DNA of 56,356 bases from a virus. A program made the position numbers and the translations under genes. The DNA lies in IMG/VR virus record IMGVR_UViG_3300046534_001186, positions 1 to 56,356 of that record; one strand, given 5' to 3'. Under the pieces are notes generated by a model. It saw only the letters and a list, made by a program, of their open reading frames with translations, was not told the origin of the DNA and ran no database searches. Positions 1-8,803 of this stretch are shown here, piece by piece (positions within the stretch are counted from its first letter, which is position 1; the number at the start of each line of letters is the position of its first letter).

Positions 1-2805
1 GCATGATGCAGGAGACGCTGTCGTCTGCAATTACCGCTGACTCTACACGAGAAGCGCCCGACAGACCCCAGAAAGCTGCAGCCCCACTAACCGCGAGCCA
101 GCTAGCTATATACAATCAGATCGCTCACCACTTAGGCCAGCCCGAACTAAGGCACGTCAACAATGAGAGCGCGCTCAGGCTAGCGATCGACGCCCAGTAT
201 GAGCTGGCCACAGATCACCTACTAGAGAAGATCTCACCTAAGTTTGCTACTGAGACAGCCACGCTAGCGGATGCCGACGACAGTGCGGTTCATGGGTTTG
301 ATAACGTATTCACGATCCCGACTAACATGGTCACGCTCTCAGGCGTGTGGTCGGACGAGAACCTAGATTTTCCTGTTCTGAGGTACCTGCACGAAGACAC
401 CCAGATCTTTGTGGACGCGTTCGATCCAATTTACATACGCTACGTTAAGAAAGAAGTTGCCGAGACATCGTGGACGCCCACGTTCAAGCAGGCGCTAGCC
501 GCGCACATTGCTACGCGGCTATCGGGTGCGTTCGCTGCAGAAAGACTAGAGTACCTGTCCGGCATGATGCAGGAGACGCTGTCGTCTGCAATTACCGCTG
601 ACTCTACACGAGAAGCGCCCGACAGACCCCAGAAAGCTGCAGCCCCACTAACCGCGAGCCAGCTAGCTATATACAATCAGATCGCTCATCATTTAGGCCA
701 GCCTGAACTAAGGCACGTCAACAATGAGAGCGCGCTCAGGCTAGCGATCGACGCCCAGTATGGGCTGGCTACGGATCACCTACTAGAGAAGATCTCACCC
801 AAGTTTGCCACTGAGACCGCCACGCTAGCGGACGCGGCGGACAGTACCGTGCACGGGTTCGACAATGTATTCACGATCCCGACTAACATGGTCACGCTCT
901 TAGGCGTGTGGTCGGACGAGAACCTAGATTTTCCTGTTCTGAGATACCTACACGAAGACACCCAGATCTTCGTGGACGCGTTCGATCCCATCTATATACG
1001 CTACGTTAAGAAAGAAGTTGCCGAGACAGCGTGGACGCCTACGTTCAAGCAGGCGCTAGCCGCGCACATTGCTACACGGCTATCGGGTGCGTTCGCTGCA
1101 GAAAGACTAGAGTACCTGTCCGGCATGATGCAGGAGACGCTGTCGTCTGCGATCACCGCTGACTCCACACGAGAAGCGCCCGACAGGCCTCAGAAAGCCG
1201 CAGCTCCGTTAACCGCGAGCCAGCTAGCTATATACAATCAGATCGCTCATCACTTAGGCCAGCCCGAACTAAGGCACGTCAACAATGAAAGCGCGCTCAG
1301 GTTAGCGATCGACGCCCAGTATGAGCTGGCCACAGACCACCTATTGGAAAAGATCTCACCTAAGTTTGCCACTGAGACAGCCACGCTAGCGGACGCGGCG
1401 GACAGTGCGGTTCATGGGTTTGATAACGTATTTACGATCCCGACTAACATGGTCACACTTCTAGGCGTGTGGTCGGACGAAAATCTAGACTTTCCCGTTC
1501 TGAGGTACTTACACGAAGACACAGAGATCTTCGTGGACGCGTTCGACCCCATCTACATACGCTACGTCAAGAAAGAAGTAGCCGAGACAGCGTGGACGCC
1601 TACGTTCAAGCAGGCGCTAGCCGCGCACATTGCTACACGGCTATCGGGTGCGTTCGCTGCAGAAAGACTAGAGTACCTGTCCGGCATGATGCAGGAGACG
1701 CTGTCGTCTGCGATCACCGCTGACTCCACACGAGAAGCGCCCGACAGGCCTCAGAAAGCTGCAGCCCCACTAACCGCGAGCCAGCTAGTTATTTACAATC
1801 AGATCGCTCATCACTTAGGCCAGCCCGAACTAAGGCACGTCAACAATGAAAGCGCGCTCAGGTTAGCGATCGACGCCCAGTACGATCTGGCCACCGACTA
1901 TCTGCTGGAAAAGATCTCACCCAGGTTTGCTACCGAGACAACTACGCTAGCCGACGCCGGCGACAGTGCCGTGCACGCGTTCGATAACGTGTTCACGACC
2001 CCTGCCAACATGGTCACACTCTTAGGCGTGTGGTCGGACGAGAACCTAGACTTTCCCGTTCTGCGATATTTGCACGAAGACACAGAGATCTTTGTAGACG
2101 CGTTCGATCCCATCTATATACGCTACATCAAGAATGAAGTGGTCGAGACGGCGTGGACGCCTACGTTCAAGCAGGCGCTAGCCGCGTACATTGCTACACG
2201 GCTATCGGGTGCGTTCGCTGCAGAAAGACTAGAGTACCTGTCCGGCATGATGCAGGAGACGCTGTCGTCTGCGATCACCGCTGACTCTACCCGGGAAGCG
2301 CCGGTCAGGCCTCAGAAAGCCGCAGCGCCTTTGTCTGCGGAAAAGCTGGCTATATACAACCAGATCGCCCAGTCACTCGGCCAGAAAGAGCTGCGCCACG
2401 TTAACGACGAAAGTGAGCTGCGGCTAGCTATCGACAGTCACTACGCGATCATCAGAGATCAGCTACTCGAAACCATTAAGCCAAGATTTGCCACGACATT
2501 CGCTGTGCTCACAGACTCAGCCGACAGCTCCGTGCACGCTTTCGATAACGTGTTCACGCTGCCTACCGGCCTAGTCACGCTAGTCGGGGTGTTCTCTGAC
2601 ATCGAGCTAGACCAGCCGGTGACAAGATACCTGCACGAAGACACTGAGCTGTACGTTGCTAACTACCCGACTGTCTACTTAAGGTACATTCAGAACGAAA
2701 TCGCAGAAAGCGCATGGACGGCCACCTACAAACTGGCTTTGTCCGCTAAAATAGCTGCTCGCTTGGCGCCAAGGTTTGCGTTAAAGAATGAAGACCCGTC
2801 GAGCC
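1..2805 (+). repeat. 561-bp in-frame tandem repeat, five units
   Basis: The string GCATGATGCAGGAGACGCTG recurs at 1, 562, 1123, 1684 and 2245, giving an exact 561-bp (187-codon) period. Units 1 to 4 differ mostly by scattered synonymous changes. The fifth keeps the junction but has diverged downstream, for example YNQIAQSLGQKELRH. High identity in the middle with divergence outside points to recent amplification or gene conversion. Confidence 0.97.
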
Positions 2806-3545
2806 CCAGCTACGCCTCTGCAGTCAAGTACTTAATGGCTTCTTTTGAGAACGAAGTCGTACGTGCCATGCAGGACGCCATGGTGGCAGACTCTATGATA
2901 GAGCCCCAGACGCGGCCAATAAAGGCCACTAGGGTTCTAGACGACGAGTACAGGGCTCTCTACAACAAAGCACTACAGATCCTCGGTCTCCCTCAACTGA
3001 CCAGCAACACCGACGAGTCGGCGCGCAAGGTGGCGCTCGACTACGCCATAGACAATAAAGCAGTCGAAACCGTGTTCGAGTTAATCTCGTGGGGGTTCCT
3101 GTACAAGCGTTTAAAACTCAGTGCCAGCGTATCGGAGATCCCGAGCTTCGGGTTTCAGTACGCGTTCGATGTGCCGGCGGATTTCATTCGGATAGATAGC
3201 GTCTCAGCCGACGAGTACTTCCGGCACCCTCAGGATTACACCAGAGAGGGCGACTTCTTCTACGCAGATGTGAAGGACCTGTACATTAGATACCTCTCAA
3301 ACGCTCAGGTAACCACCCCCGCCGTGTGGCCCGTCTATATTCACAATCTTGTTGCGGCGGAGCTGGCTCGCAACTGCTCAGGCGTGCTAGACGCCGACAG
3401 AGACAACGCTCGCATAATGTACCAAGAGTACAAAGATGAGGCCTACAACACTGACGCTCAGCGTAACCCACCTCAGGTCATAACCACCGGCAGTTGGGTC
3501 GGATCTAGAGCCAGTGGAACAACCCGACGCAACGGAAGGCCGTAG
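1..3545 (+). CDS. Tail tubular protein A, C-terminal part of a tandem-repeat form (partial at left edge)
   Basis: This is the end of a T7 gp11-type tail tubular protein A, which forms the ring between portal and nozzle. The frame is open through position 1 and continues, via the genome junction, the gene that starts at 54301. Five tandem copies of a gp11-like domain with an exact 187-residue period start at positions 1, 562, 1123, 1684 and 2245. Each copy carries YNQIAHHLGQPELRHV, HGFDNVFTIPTNMV, RYLHEDT and YIRYVKKEV or a close variant. A sixth, divergent domain (YNKALQILGLPQL, then IPSFGFQYAFDVPADF and YIRYLSNAQ) ends in SWVGSRASGTTRRNGRP, a normal-looking gp11 C-terminus. Typical gp11 proteins are about 200 residues, so this fusion is highly unusual. 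The next gene, tail tubular protein B, follows after 2 bp. Family assignment is confident; the total copy number is not known. Confidence 0.85.
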   Translation, partial: MMQETLSSAITADSTREAPDRPQKAAAPLTASQLAIYNQIAHHLGQPELRHVNNESALRLAIDAQYELATDHLLEKISPKFATETATLADADDSAVHGFDNVFTIPTNMVTLSGVWSDENLDFPVLRYLHEDTQIFVDAFDPIYIRYVKKEVAETSWTPTFKQALAAHIATRLSGAFAAERLEYLSGMMQETLSSAITADSTREAPDRPQKAAAPLTASQLAIYNQIAHHLGQPELRHVNNESALRLAIDAQYGLATDHLLEKISPKFATETATLADAADSTVHGFDNVFTIPTNMVTLLGVWSDENLDFPVLRYLHEDTQIFVDAFDPIYIRYVKKEVAETAWTPTFKQALAAHIATRLSGAFAAERLEYLSGMMQETLSSAITADSTREAPDRPQKAAAPLTASQLAIYNQIAHHLGQPELRHVNNESALRLAIDAQYELATDHLLEKISPKFATETATLADAADSAVHGFDNVFTIPTNMVTLLGVWSDENLDFPVLRYLHEDTEIFVDAFDPIYIRYVKKEVAETAWTPTFKQALAAHIATRLSGAFAAERLEYLSGMMQETLSSAITADSTREAPDRPQKAAAPLTASQLVIYNQIAHHLGQPELRHVNNESALRLAIDAQYDLATDYLLEKISPRFATETTTLADAGDSAVHAFDNVFTTPANMVTLLGVWSDENLDFPVLRYLHEDTEIFVDAFDPIYIRYIKNEVVETAWTPTFKQALAAYIATRLSGAFAAERLEYLSGMMQETLSSAITADSTREAPVRPQKAAAPLSAEKLAIYNQIAQSLGQKELRHVNDESELRLAIDSHYAIIRDQLLETIKPRFATTFAVLTDSADSSVHAFDNVFTLPTGLVTLVGVFSDIELDQPVTRYLHEDTELYVANYPTVYLRYIQNEIAESAWTATYKLALSAKIAARLAPRFALKNEDPSSPSYASAVKYLMASFENEVVRAMQDAMVADSMIEPQTRPIKATRVLDDEYRALYNKALQILGLPQLTSNTDESARKVALDYAIDNKAVETVFELISWGFLYKRLKLSASVSEIPSFGFQYAFDVPADFIRIDSVSADEYFRHPQDYTREGDFFYADVKDLYIRYLSNAQVTTPAVWPVYIHNLVAAELARNCSGVLDADRDNARIMYQEYKDEAYNTDAQRNPPQVITTGSWVGSRASGTTRRNGRP

Positions 3546-3547
3546 AT

Positions 3548-6500
3548 ATGTCCCGCACTCTTTACAACAAATTCAACCGAGGCGAGGTCGATGAGAAAGT
3601 CATGGCTCGCGACGACGTTGAAAGAATAGTCAACTCAGGCTCGCTAGTGGAAAACTTTACTCCGCTTAGAGCCGGTCCGATGCAGTACCGGCCCGGCTTC
3701 GAGTTCTCAGAGGCAGCCAAGCCCAACGAGTCGTACTACCTGATCCCATTTGTGGACGACGGGGAGAACCCCACTTTTCTTGAGCTGTCCCAGAGCGCGG
3801 CTAATCCCAGCGTAGAAACAGTCAGATTTATAGTCAACGATGCAGTGGCCACGGCCACTGCCACTGACGACACGCTTGCTAACGGCAGCTTCACCGATAA
3901 CATCGGCAGCTGGACGGCAGACCATGACGGGGCCGGAGCTGCGGCGTGGGACGCGGGGGGTAGAGCGAAACTAACTGGCGCCACCGCAAACGGTGCGTGG
4001 GGAAGACTCTACCAAACCGTGACCCAGTCTGCCGGCGAGAGAAGCATCAGGGTAGTGGTGGACAGCACCCCGATCCTAGTTCAAATAGGGACTGACGGCT
4101 CTCAAAGTTCTGACATATTTCAAGACGTACTGGGCTTAGGGATACACGTGCTCACCTTTACGCCGACCGACGATTACACAATTACGCTGTCTAATGACAA
4201 GCCGTACGCGGGCTACGTGTCCTTTTGCGACCATCTGGCCGCAGGGGCGATTGAGCTGTCCGGATCCATAGTCCTAGACACCACTACCACCGCTGGCACC
4301 CTGCAGTCGATACGGTACACGCAGGTCAATGACGTGTGCTTTATCACGGACGGGGCGTACATCACGGAGAGGCGGTCGTACCCGTTCTGGCTAATTAAGC
4401 GACGCGGGCTAAAGTCTTGGAGCTTTGAACTGCCCGAGCAACTAGACGGCCCGTTCGGTCCAATTAATATCACTGGCGTCACGCTGGCTGTGACTGCCAC
4501 TACTGGTGACACCACTCTGACTGCCAGCAGCGACTTCTTTAATGACACTGCCACTGACTACCGAGACCAGTATCAGATCGCTCACGGCGAGACGGCGGGG
4601 GTGTGCGAGATAACTTCGGTCACTAATAAAACTACTGCTCTCGTAAGAGTGCTGCGTGCGTTCGGTGCCACCACGGCTACAGCCGACTGGAATAAAGGGG
4701 AGCTGGGGATCACCACTCCTGGGCCTACGGCGTCTGAGATATTCGATGGCCGTCTTTGGTTAGCGGGGGGCGCTCGGCTTTGGGGGTCAGTGTCAGACAG
4801 ATACACCTCGTTCGACACCAGTCTGGACGGCAACTCCGCTGCAGTGTCAAAAACTCTTGGATTTGGACCAGTTCAAAACGTGTCTTGGCTTAGGGGGGGA
4901 GACATCCTGCTCATGGGGCTAAGCTCCGAGGAGGTGGAGGTTAACTCCAACGCGGACCAAGACGCTCTTAACGCGAATAACGCTCGGGTACGCAGGGCCA
5001 CTAATAAAGGCTCTGCCCGAGTAAGGCCTGAGGTCGTAGACAAGGTGGTCTACTTTGTTCAACGCGGGCTAAAGAAAATATTCGCACTTAGCGGGCTCCA
5101 GGGGGAGCAAGTGTCTGCCCAAGACACCACGATCCTGCACCCCAACATCACTAGCCCGGGCGTGCAGCGTATGGTGTACTCGAGCGAGCCCGAGCCCCGC
5201 ATGTATATTTTGCTAACGGATGGCAGCCTCAGGGTATTGCTATTTGACGAGGCGGAGGATGTCATCGCTTGGTCCCGAATCACAGTGGCAGGAGGAGGAG
5301 TAATTAAAGATATCGCTGCTTCCCCTACAACTGACGAAGACGCGGTAATGATAATAGTCGAGCGTGGCGGGGTAGCGTACATCGAGCGCCTCGCCAAGTA
5401 CTCAGAGTCGCTGGGTGGGCTCTCCTCTAGGCACTACGACAGCCATGTGGCGTTCGATGCGCCGGGTGGCACCCTAACGGGACTAGCGCACCTAGACGGA
5501 GTGCTGTGCCACGTCTGGGCGGACGGAGTGGAGAGACAGACAGTGACCCCCTCGTCCGGATCGGCCACTCTCGCGCAGTCAGGGTACGCCAAAGTTGTGA
5601 TAGGCATTCGACACACCGCTAAGTGGAAAAGCAACAAGCTGTCTCGTTATGTCGATAAGTCGGTCTTAAACTACCGCAAGCGAGTCGTGCAGATGGGGCT
5701 GGTCATGAGGTCCGTTGCGCTCCGTACCTTAAAGTACGGCGCGGACGAGCAGCACCTTAGCAGTATGCCGGAAACGGACCAAGGCAGGGCTAGGGCTCCA
5801 ACTGACGAGCCCATACCTTCTATAGTTGGGACAATCGTGGGTGCGACGGATGGAGCTATCAGCGTCCAAGAGATGCGGCTATTCGCTGGCACTGACAAGA
5901 CGTACCTAGTGGCTGCGTGTGACACCCTTGTGTCCGCCCCTAGCGCGCAGAGAATGCAGTTCTTGGCGTACTTAGACGGGTACATGTATAACGTGGGCGG
6001 CACTGACGTCAGTAATGGGAACCTCAAGGAGTTGTGGCGGTACGAGGTAGCCTCGGGTGCATACGACCAAATGGCCCCCGCCCCGAACATAGCAGTCGAG
6101 CACTCCGTGTGCGCCGGCGAAGGTAAGTTCATGGTGATGTCAGCGAGCGGCGGGTTTCAAGTGTACAACGTCTCGACCGACGCGTGGCTCGCATCCCCCG
6201 CCCAGCCGACTGCCGCTAGGAAAGAGGCAGCACTTGCCTACTACGATGGCAAGGTCTACTACTACGGAGGTAACAACGGGGGAGCGTCGAGCAACACTTG
6301 GGGGATATACGATGTGGGCGCCGACAGCTGGGACGAGACCGCGTATAGCGGCAGCCCCGAAACTAAAAGATCCCATTGCGCGGCAGCTCCTCAGTCGGGT
6401 GTCGGCGCAGGCAAAATCTATTTTTTTGGGGGACTCACTGGGGCCACCACTGACACTCGCAAGATGGAGATATACGACATTGGATCCAACACCTTCGGGA

Positions 6501-7918
6501 CTGCAATCGACGCCACTATTCCGACTAAGGCGTACGGCAAACTAGAAGCCACTGACGACGGAGAGTTGTACCAATGGGGCGGAGGTCCTCGCGTTGGCGC
6601 AGGGGATGCTTTGGTGTGGAAATTTAATATCACTGCGGGCACTTGGAGCGTAGTTAACGACGGCACAGGGGTCCGCCCTTTGATTAGTAGCTACCAGTTC
6701 GGGCTGGCGTTCGACCCAATCAACGGGGACCTCTACAAAAACGGGGGGTTGTCTATCGAATACATGAGCTCCATTAACCCCGACGGCAATCCTAACGGGT
6801 GGACCAACGACCTGTGGAAGTACAGCATCTCTACAAATTTGTGGACCGAACTTAAAAAAGAGGGGGAGCTAGCCCCTATATCTGGGGCCATCCGGATTGC
6901 GGACGTAACAGACCCTGCGGCGATGGTGTCGCTCTCTGCTTTAAACATTAGCTCAGGCACGGACGACTGCTTGGGGTACGGGGTCGTGACTGACCAAGGG
7001 TACGCCTACCTGAGAACTCGCGAGCACGACGACAGCACGCTCAACCGAGGGCTGGCCGTAGTCAACATACTGGATCCCTCCAATCCCACACAAGAGGCGT
7101 ACCTTGCCGGCTCCGTGCTCTCTGACGCGGGGAAGTGTATTGCTAAGCAAGGGGGCTTCCTATTCTTGGTGTCGTTAGTGACTGACGGGGTATTGGAAGT
7201 GGTAAAGGTAGACCCTCCCAGTGCTCCGGTACTAGAGGCGGTGACGCTGGACCTGGTTACCGTGTCCTCGAATGCTAACCCCGACTCAATTGCGATTAAC
7301 CAGTACTACCTGTATGTGCCTTGGGAAGGGAATCTGCATATCGTAGACATATCAGACCCTCGCAACATTTCGCTGAGCTCTAGGTTCAGCCTTCCAGTGG
7401 CAGCGGCTTCGCAGTGCCAGGTGGAGCGGAGCACGCTGTATGTGCTTGACGTTGTGGCGGGGACCGTGCTGGCGTACGATGTGGCCGACCCAGTCGCCCC
7501 AGTGCTGATAGGATTTATAACTGACACGGCGCTGGTGGGGGCTACAGACTTCATAGCGACCTCGCCTTGGCTCTACGTTTCGACGGCCACCACGGTGGTG
7601 GTGTTAGATTTCAGGGACCCCAGCGTTCCCCTAAAGTTTGCCGCGTATGCAGGTTTTACGGATTTGAACACTTTGACCATGGCGACCCCTAATGTATTAT
7701 TCGGGGGCAGCTCTACAGGAAAGGGGACCGTGTACGCAGCAGACCAAAGGTCGTGGGCGTATGTGGACTACGACGAGATGAGCTTTGCGTTCGACGGAAC
7801 GTACGACACGGACTCCAGAGTGCTTCTACAGGCCACGGGACCCGCCACTATAACCGCATTAACTTTAGAGATTGAAGATGTTGATCATGCGACCAATGGT
7901 AGCGAAAGATCTAACTGA
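3548..7918 (+). CDS. Tail tubular protein B (gp12-like nozzle) with inserted beta-propeller repeats
   Basis: The N-terminus (LYNKFNRGEVDEKVMARDDV, then a G-S-L-V-E-N-F segment and YRPGFEF) is the signature of podovirus tail tubular protein B, the nozzle protein that docks on gp11. The family is usually about 800 residues; this one is 1456. Residues to about 740 look like the ordinary nozzle, including KSNKLSRYVDKSVLNYRKR. Residues about 745-1100 contain Kelch-like repeats (YNVGGTDVSNGN, VYYYGGNNGG, IYFFGGLTG, LYQWGGG). Residues about 1120-1405 contain LVIVD-like repeats (LAVVNILDPSNP, LHIVDISDPRN, VLAYDVADPVAP, VVVLDFRDPSVP). The nozzle resumes at DEMSFAFDGTYDTDSR and ends with a typical ITALTLEIED. 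The insert is probably an exposed adhesin or receptor-binding module; that role is inferred. Confidence 0.85.
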   Translation: MSRTLYNKFNRGEVDEKVMARDDVERIVNSGSLVENFTPLRAGPMQYRPGFEFSEAAKPNESYYLIPFVDDGENPTFLELSQSAANPSVETVRFIVNDAVATATATDDTLANGSFTDNIGSWTADHDGAGAAAWDAGGRAKLTGATANGAWGRLYQTVTQSAGERSIRVVVDSTPILVQIGTDGSQSSDIFQDVLGLGIHVLTFTPTDDYTITLSNDKPYAGYVSFCDHLAAGAIELSGSIVLDTTTTAGTLQSIRYTQVNDVCFITDGAYITERRSYPFWLIKRRGLKSWSFELPEQLDGPFGPINITGVTLAVTATTGDTTLTASSDFFNDTATDYRDQYQIAHGETAGVCEITSVTNKTTALVRVLRAFGATTATADWNKGELGITTPGPTASEIFDGRLWLAGGARLWGSVSDRYTSFDTSLDGNSAAVSKTLGFGPVQNVSWLRGGDILLMGLSSEEVEVNSNADQDALNANNARVRRATNKGSARVRPEVVDKVVYFVQRGLKKIFALSGLQGEQVSAQDTTILHPNITSPGVQRMVYSSEPEPRMYILLTDGSLRVLLFDEAEDVIAWSRITVAGGGVIKDIAASPTTDEDAVMIIVERGGVAYIERLAKYSESLGGLSSRHYDSHVAFDAPGGTLTGLAHLDGVLCHVWADGVERQTVTPSSGSATLAQSGYAKVVIGIRHTAKWKSNKLSRYVDKSVLNYRKRVVQMGLVMRSVALRTLKYGADEQHLSSMPETDQGRARAPTDEPIPSIVGTIVGATDGAISVQEMRLFAGTDKTYLVAACDTLVSAPSAQRMQFLAYLDGYMYNVGGTDVSNGNLKELWRYEVASGAYDQMAPAPNIAVEHSVCAGEGKFMVMSASGGFQVYNVSTDAWLASPAQPTAARKEAALAYYDGKVYYYGGNNGGASSNTWGIYDVGADSWDETAYSGSPETKRSHCAAAPQSGVGAGKIYFFGGLTGATTDTRKMEIYDIGSNTFGTAIDATIPTKAYGKLEATDDGELYQWGGGPRVGAGDALVWKFNITAGTWSVVNDGTGVRPLISSYQFGLAFDPINGDLYKNGGLSIEYMSSINPDGNPNGWTNDLWKYSISTNLWTELKKEGELAPISGAIRIADVTDPAAMVSLSALNISSGTDDCLGYGVVTDQGYAYLRTREHDDSTLNRGLAVVNILDPSNPTQEAYLAGSVLSDAGKCIAKQGGFLFLVSLVTDGVLEVVKVDPPSAPVLEAVTLDLVTVSSNANPDSIAINQYYLYVPWEGNLHIVDISDPRNISLSSRFSLPVAAASQCQVERSTLYVLDVVAGTVLAYDVADPVAPVLIGFITDTALVGATDFIATSPWLYVSTATTVVVLDFRDPSVPLKFAAYAGFTDLNTLTMATPNVLFGGSSTGKGTVYAADQRSWAYVDYDEMSFAFDGTYDTDSRVLLQATGPATITALTLEIEDVDHATNGSERSN

Positions 7919-8246
7919 TCTTGAGCTACCCACCTTTGGTAGAACAATACGAGGCCAAGTAGCCGAGGTAGATGGTAAAACTGTGGCGGCCACAGGAGTG
8001 CTGCACACCTCTCCTTTCTACGCGTTTGCGCACATAACCCCTGCAATGAGGGACCACCCGCGCGCGATAGTTAGAGTAATCCAAGGGTTTGAAGAATTTT
8101 TAACAATGTACTACGGCACGGTGTACGCGATCGCCGATGTGAACGAGAATAATGCCCCCGCCGTGCTGGAAAGAGCAGGCTTCAAGCATTACCAAACTAG
8201 CTTAGAAGGGGAGGTGTACCGATGGCAGCAGCCGCAATACCACTAG
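7878..8246 (+). CDS. GNAT-fold internal-virion-like protein
   Basis: This is a small protein of about 122 residues that looks like a GNAT acyltransferase fold. It starts MLIMRPMVAKDLTDL, has a central strand segment (VAATGVLHTSPFYAF) and ends with NAPAVLERAGFKHYQ, the usual GNAT C-terminal pattern. Small GNAT-like proteins are common between the nozzle gene and the internal virion genes of podoviruses, the position of T7 gp13. I do not see a convincing acetyl-CoA P-loop, so catalysis is uncertain. It overlaps the end of tail tubular protein B by 41 bases in another frame. Starts at 7872 (TTG), 7878 and 7887 are all possible; 7878 was chosen because MLI-MRP resembles family starts. Confidence 0.65.
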   Translation: MLIMRPMVAKDLTDLELPTFGRTIRGQVAEVDGKTVAATGVLHTSPFYAFAHITPAMRDHPRAIVRVIQGFEEFLTMYYGTVYAIADVNENNAPAVLERAGFKHYQTSLEGEVYRWQQPQYH

Positions 8247-8803
8247 CCACGACCGCATTCAGCGTGGCCAGTAGTGTGTCCAAGGGACGCGCTGCTAGAA
8301 AAGCGGCGGACTCCGAGGCAGCTCAGATATCGGACAACGCTCGACGGGCCAGAGAAGAGGGCCAGTCCCGAGCGGATGAGATTCGCAGGCAAACTAACCG
8401 GCAGATGTCTGACGCGCAGGCGATCCAAGGCGGGTCCGGTTTCTCTGCCAGTGACGCCCAAGCGCTAAAGCAGATTGGGGACATCTCCGGTGCTGGAAAA
8501 TACAACGAGTTAGCTCAGCTATACCAAGCCGACAGTCAAGCGACGGGGATGGAGCGTCAGGCTCGCGAAACTAAGAAAGCAGGGAGACGGGCTCAGCGTT
8601 CGGCGTACCTTGGCGCGGTGTCCACTGCATTCTCGGGAGGCTCTAAAATTAAAGATGGCTTCAACGCGTTCAAAGAGTCGAGAGTCAACCGGGGCATGGG
8701 CGTGCCAGTTGTCCAGTCCGTGCCTTCGTTTAGATCCAGTTCCGGCACCACTTCGTTCGGGGCAGGCCCTAGGGGCGGCAGTATCGGCAGGAGGGCGTAT
8801 TAA
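8222..8803 (+). CDS. Internal virion protein (gp14-like position)
   Basis: This 193-residue protein is alanine- and charge-rich. The N-terminal segment (AAAIPLATTAFSVASSV) could be membrane-active. A helical, probably coiled region rich in A, R, E and Q follows, then a Ser/Gly/Arg-rich tail (SSSGTTSFGAGPRGGSIGRR). Position and composition match the gp14-type internal virion (ejection) proteins of T7-like phages, which line the tail channel during DNA entry. It starts inside the preceding gene and its stop (TAATG) overlaps the next start, so the genes are probably translationally coupled. The assignment rests mainly on synteny. Confidence 0.6.
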   Translation: MAAAAIPLATTAFSVASSVSKGRAARKAADSEAAQISDNARRAREEGQSRADEIRRQTNRQMSDAQAIQGGSGFSASDAQALKQIGDISGAGKYNELAQLYQADSQATGMERQARETKKAGRRAQRSAYLGAVSTAFSGGSKIKDGFNAFKESRVNRGMGVPVVQSVPSFRSSSGTTSFGAGPRGGSIGRRAY

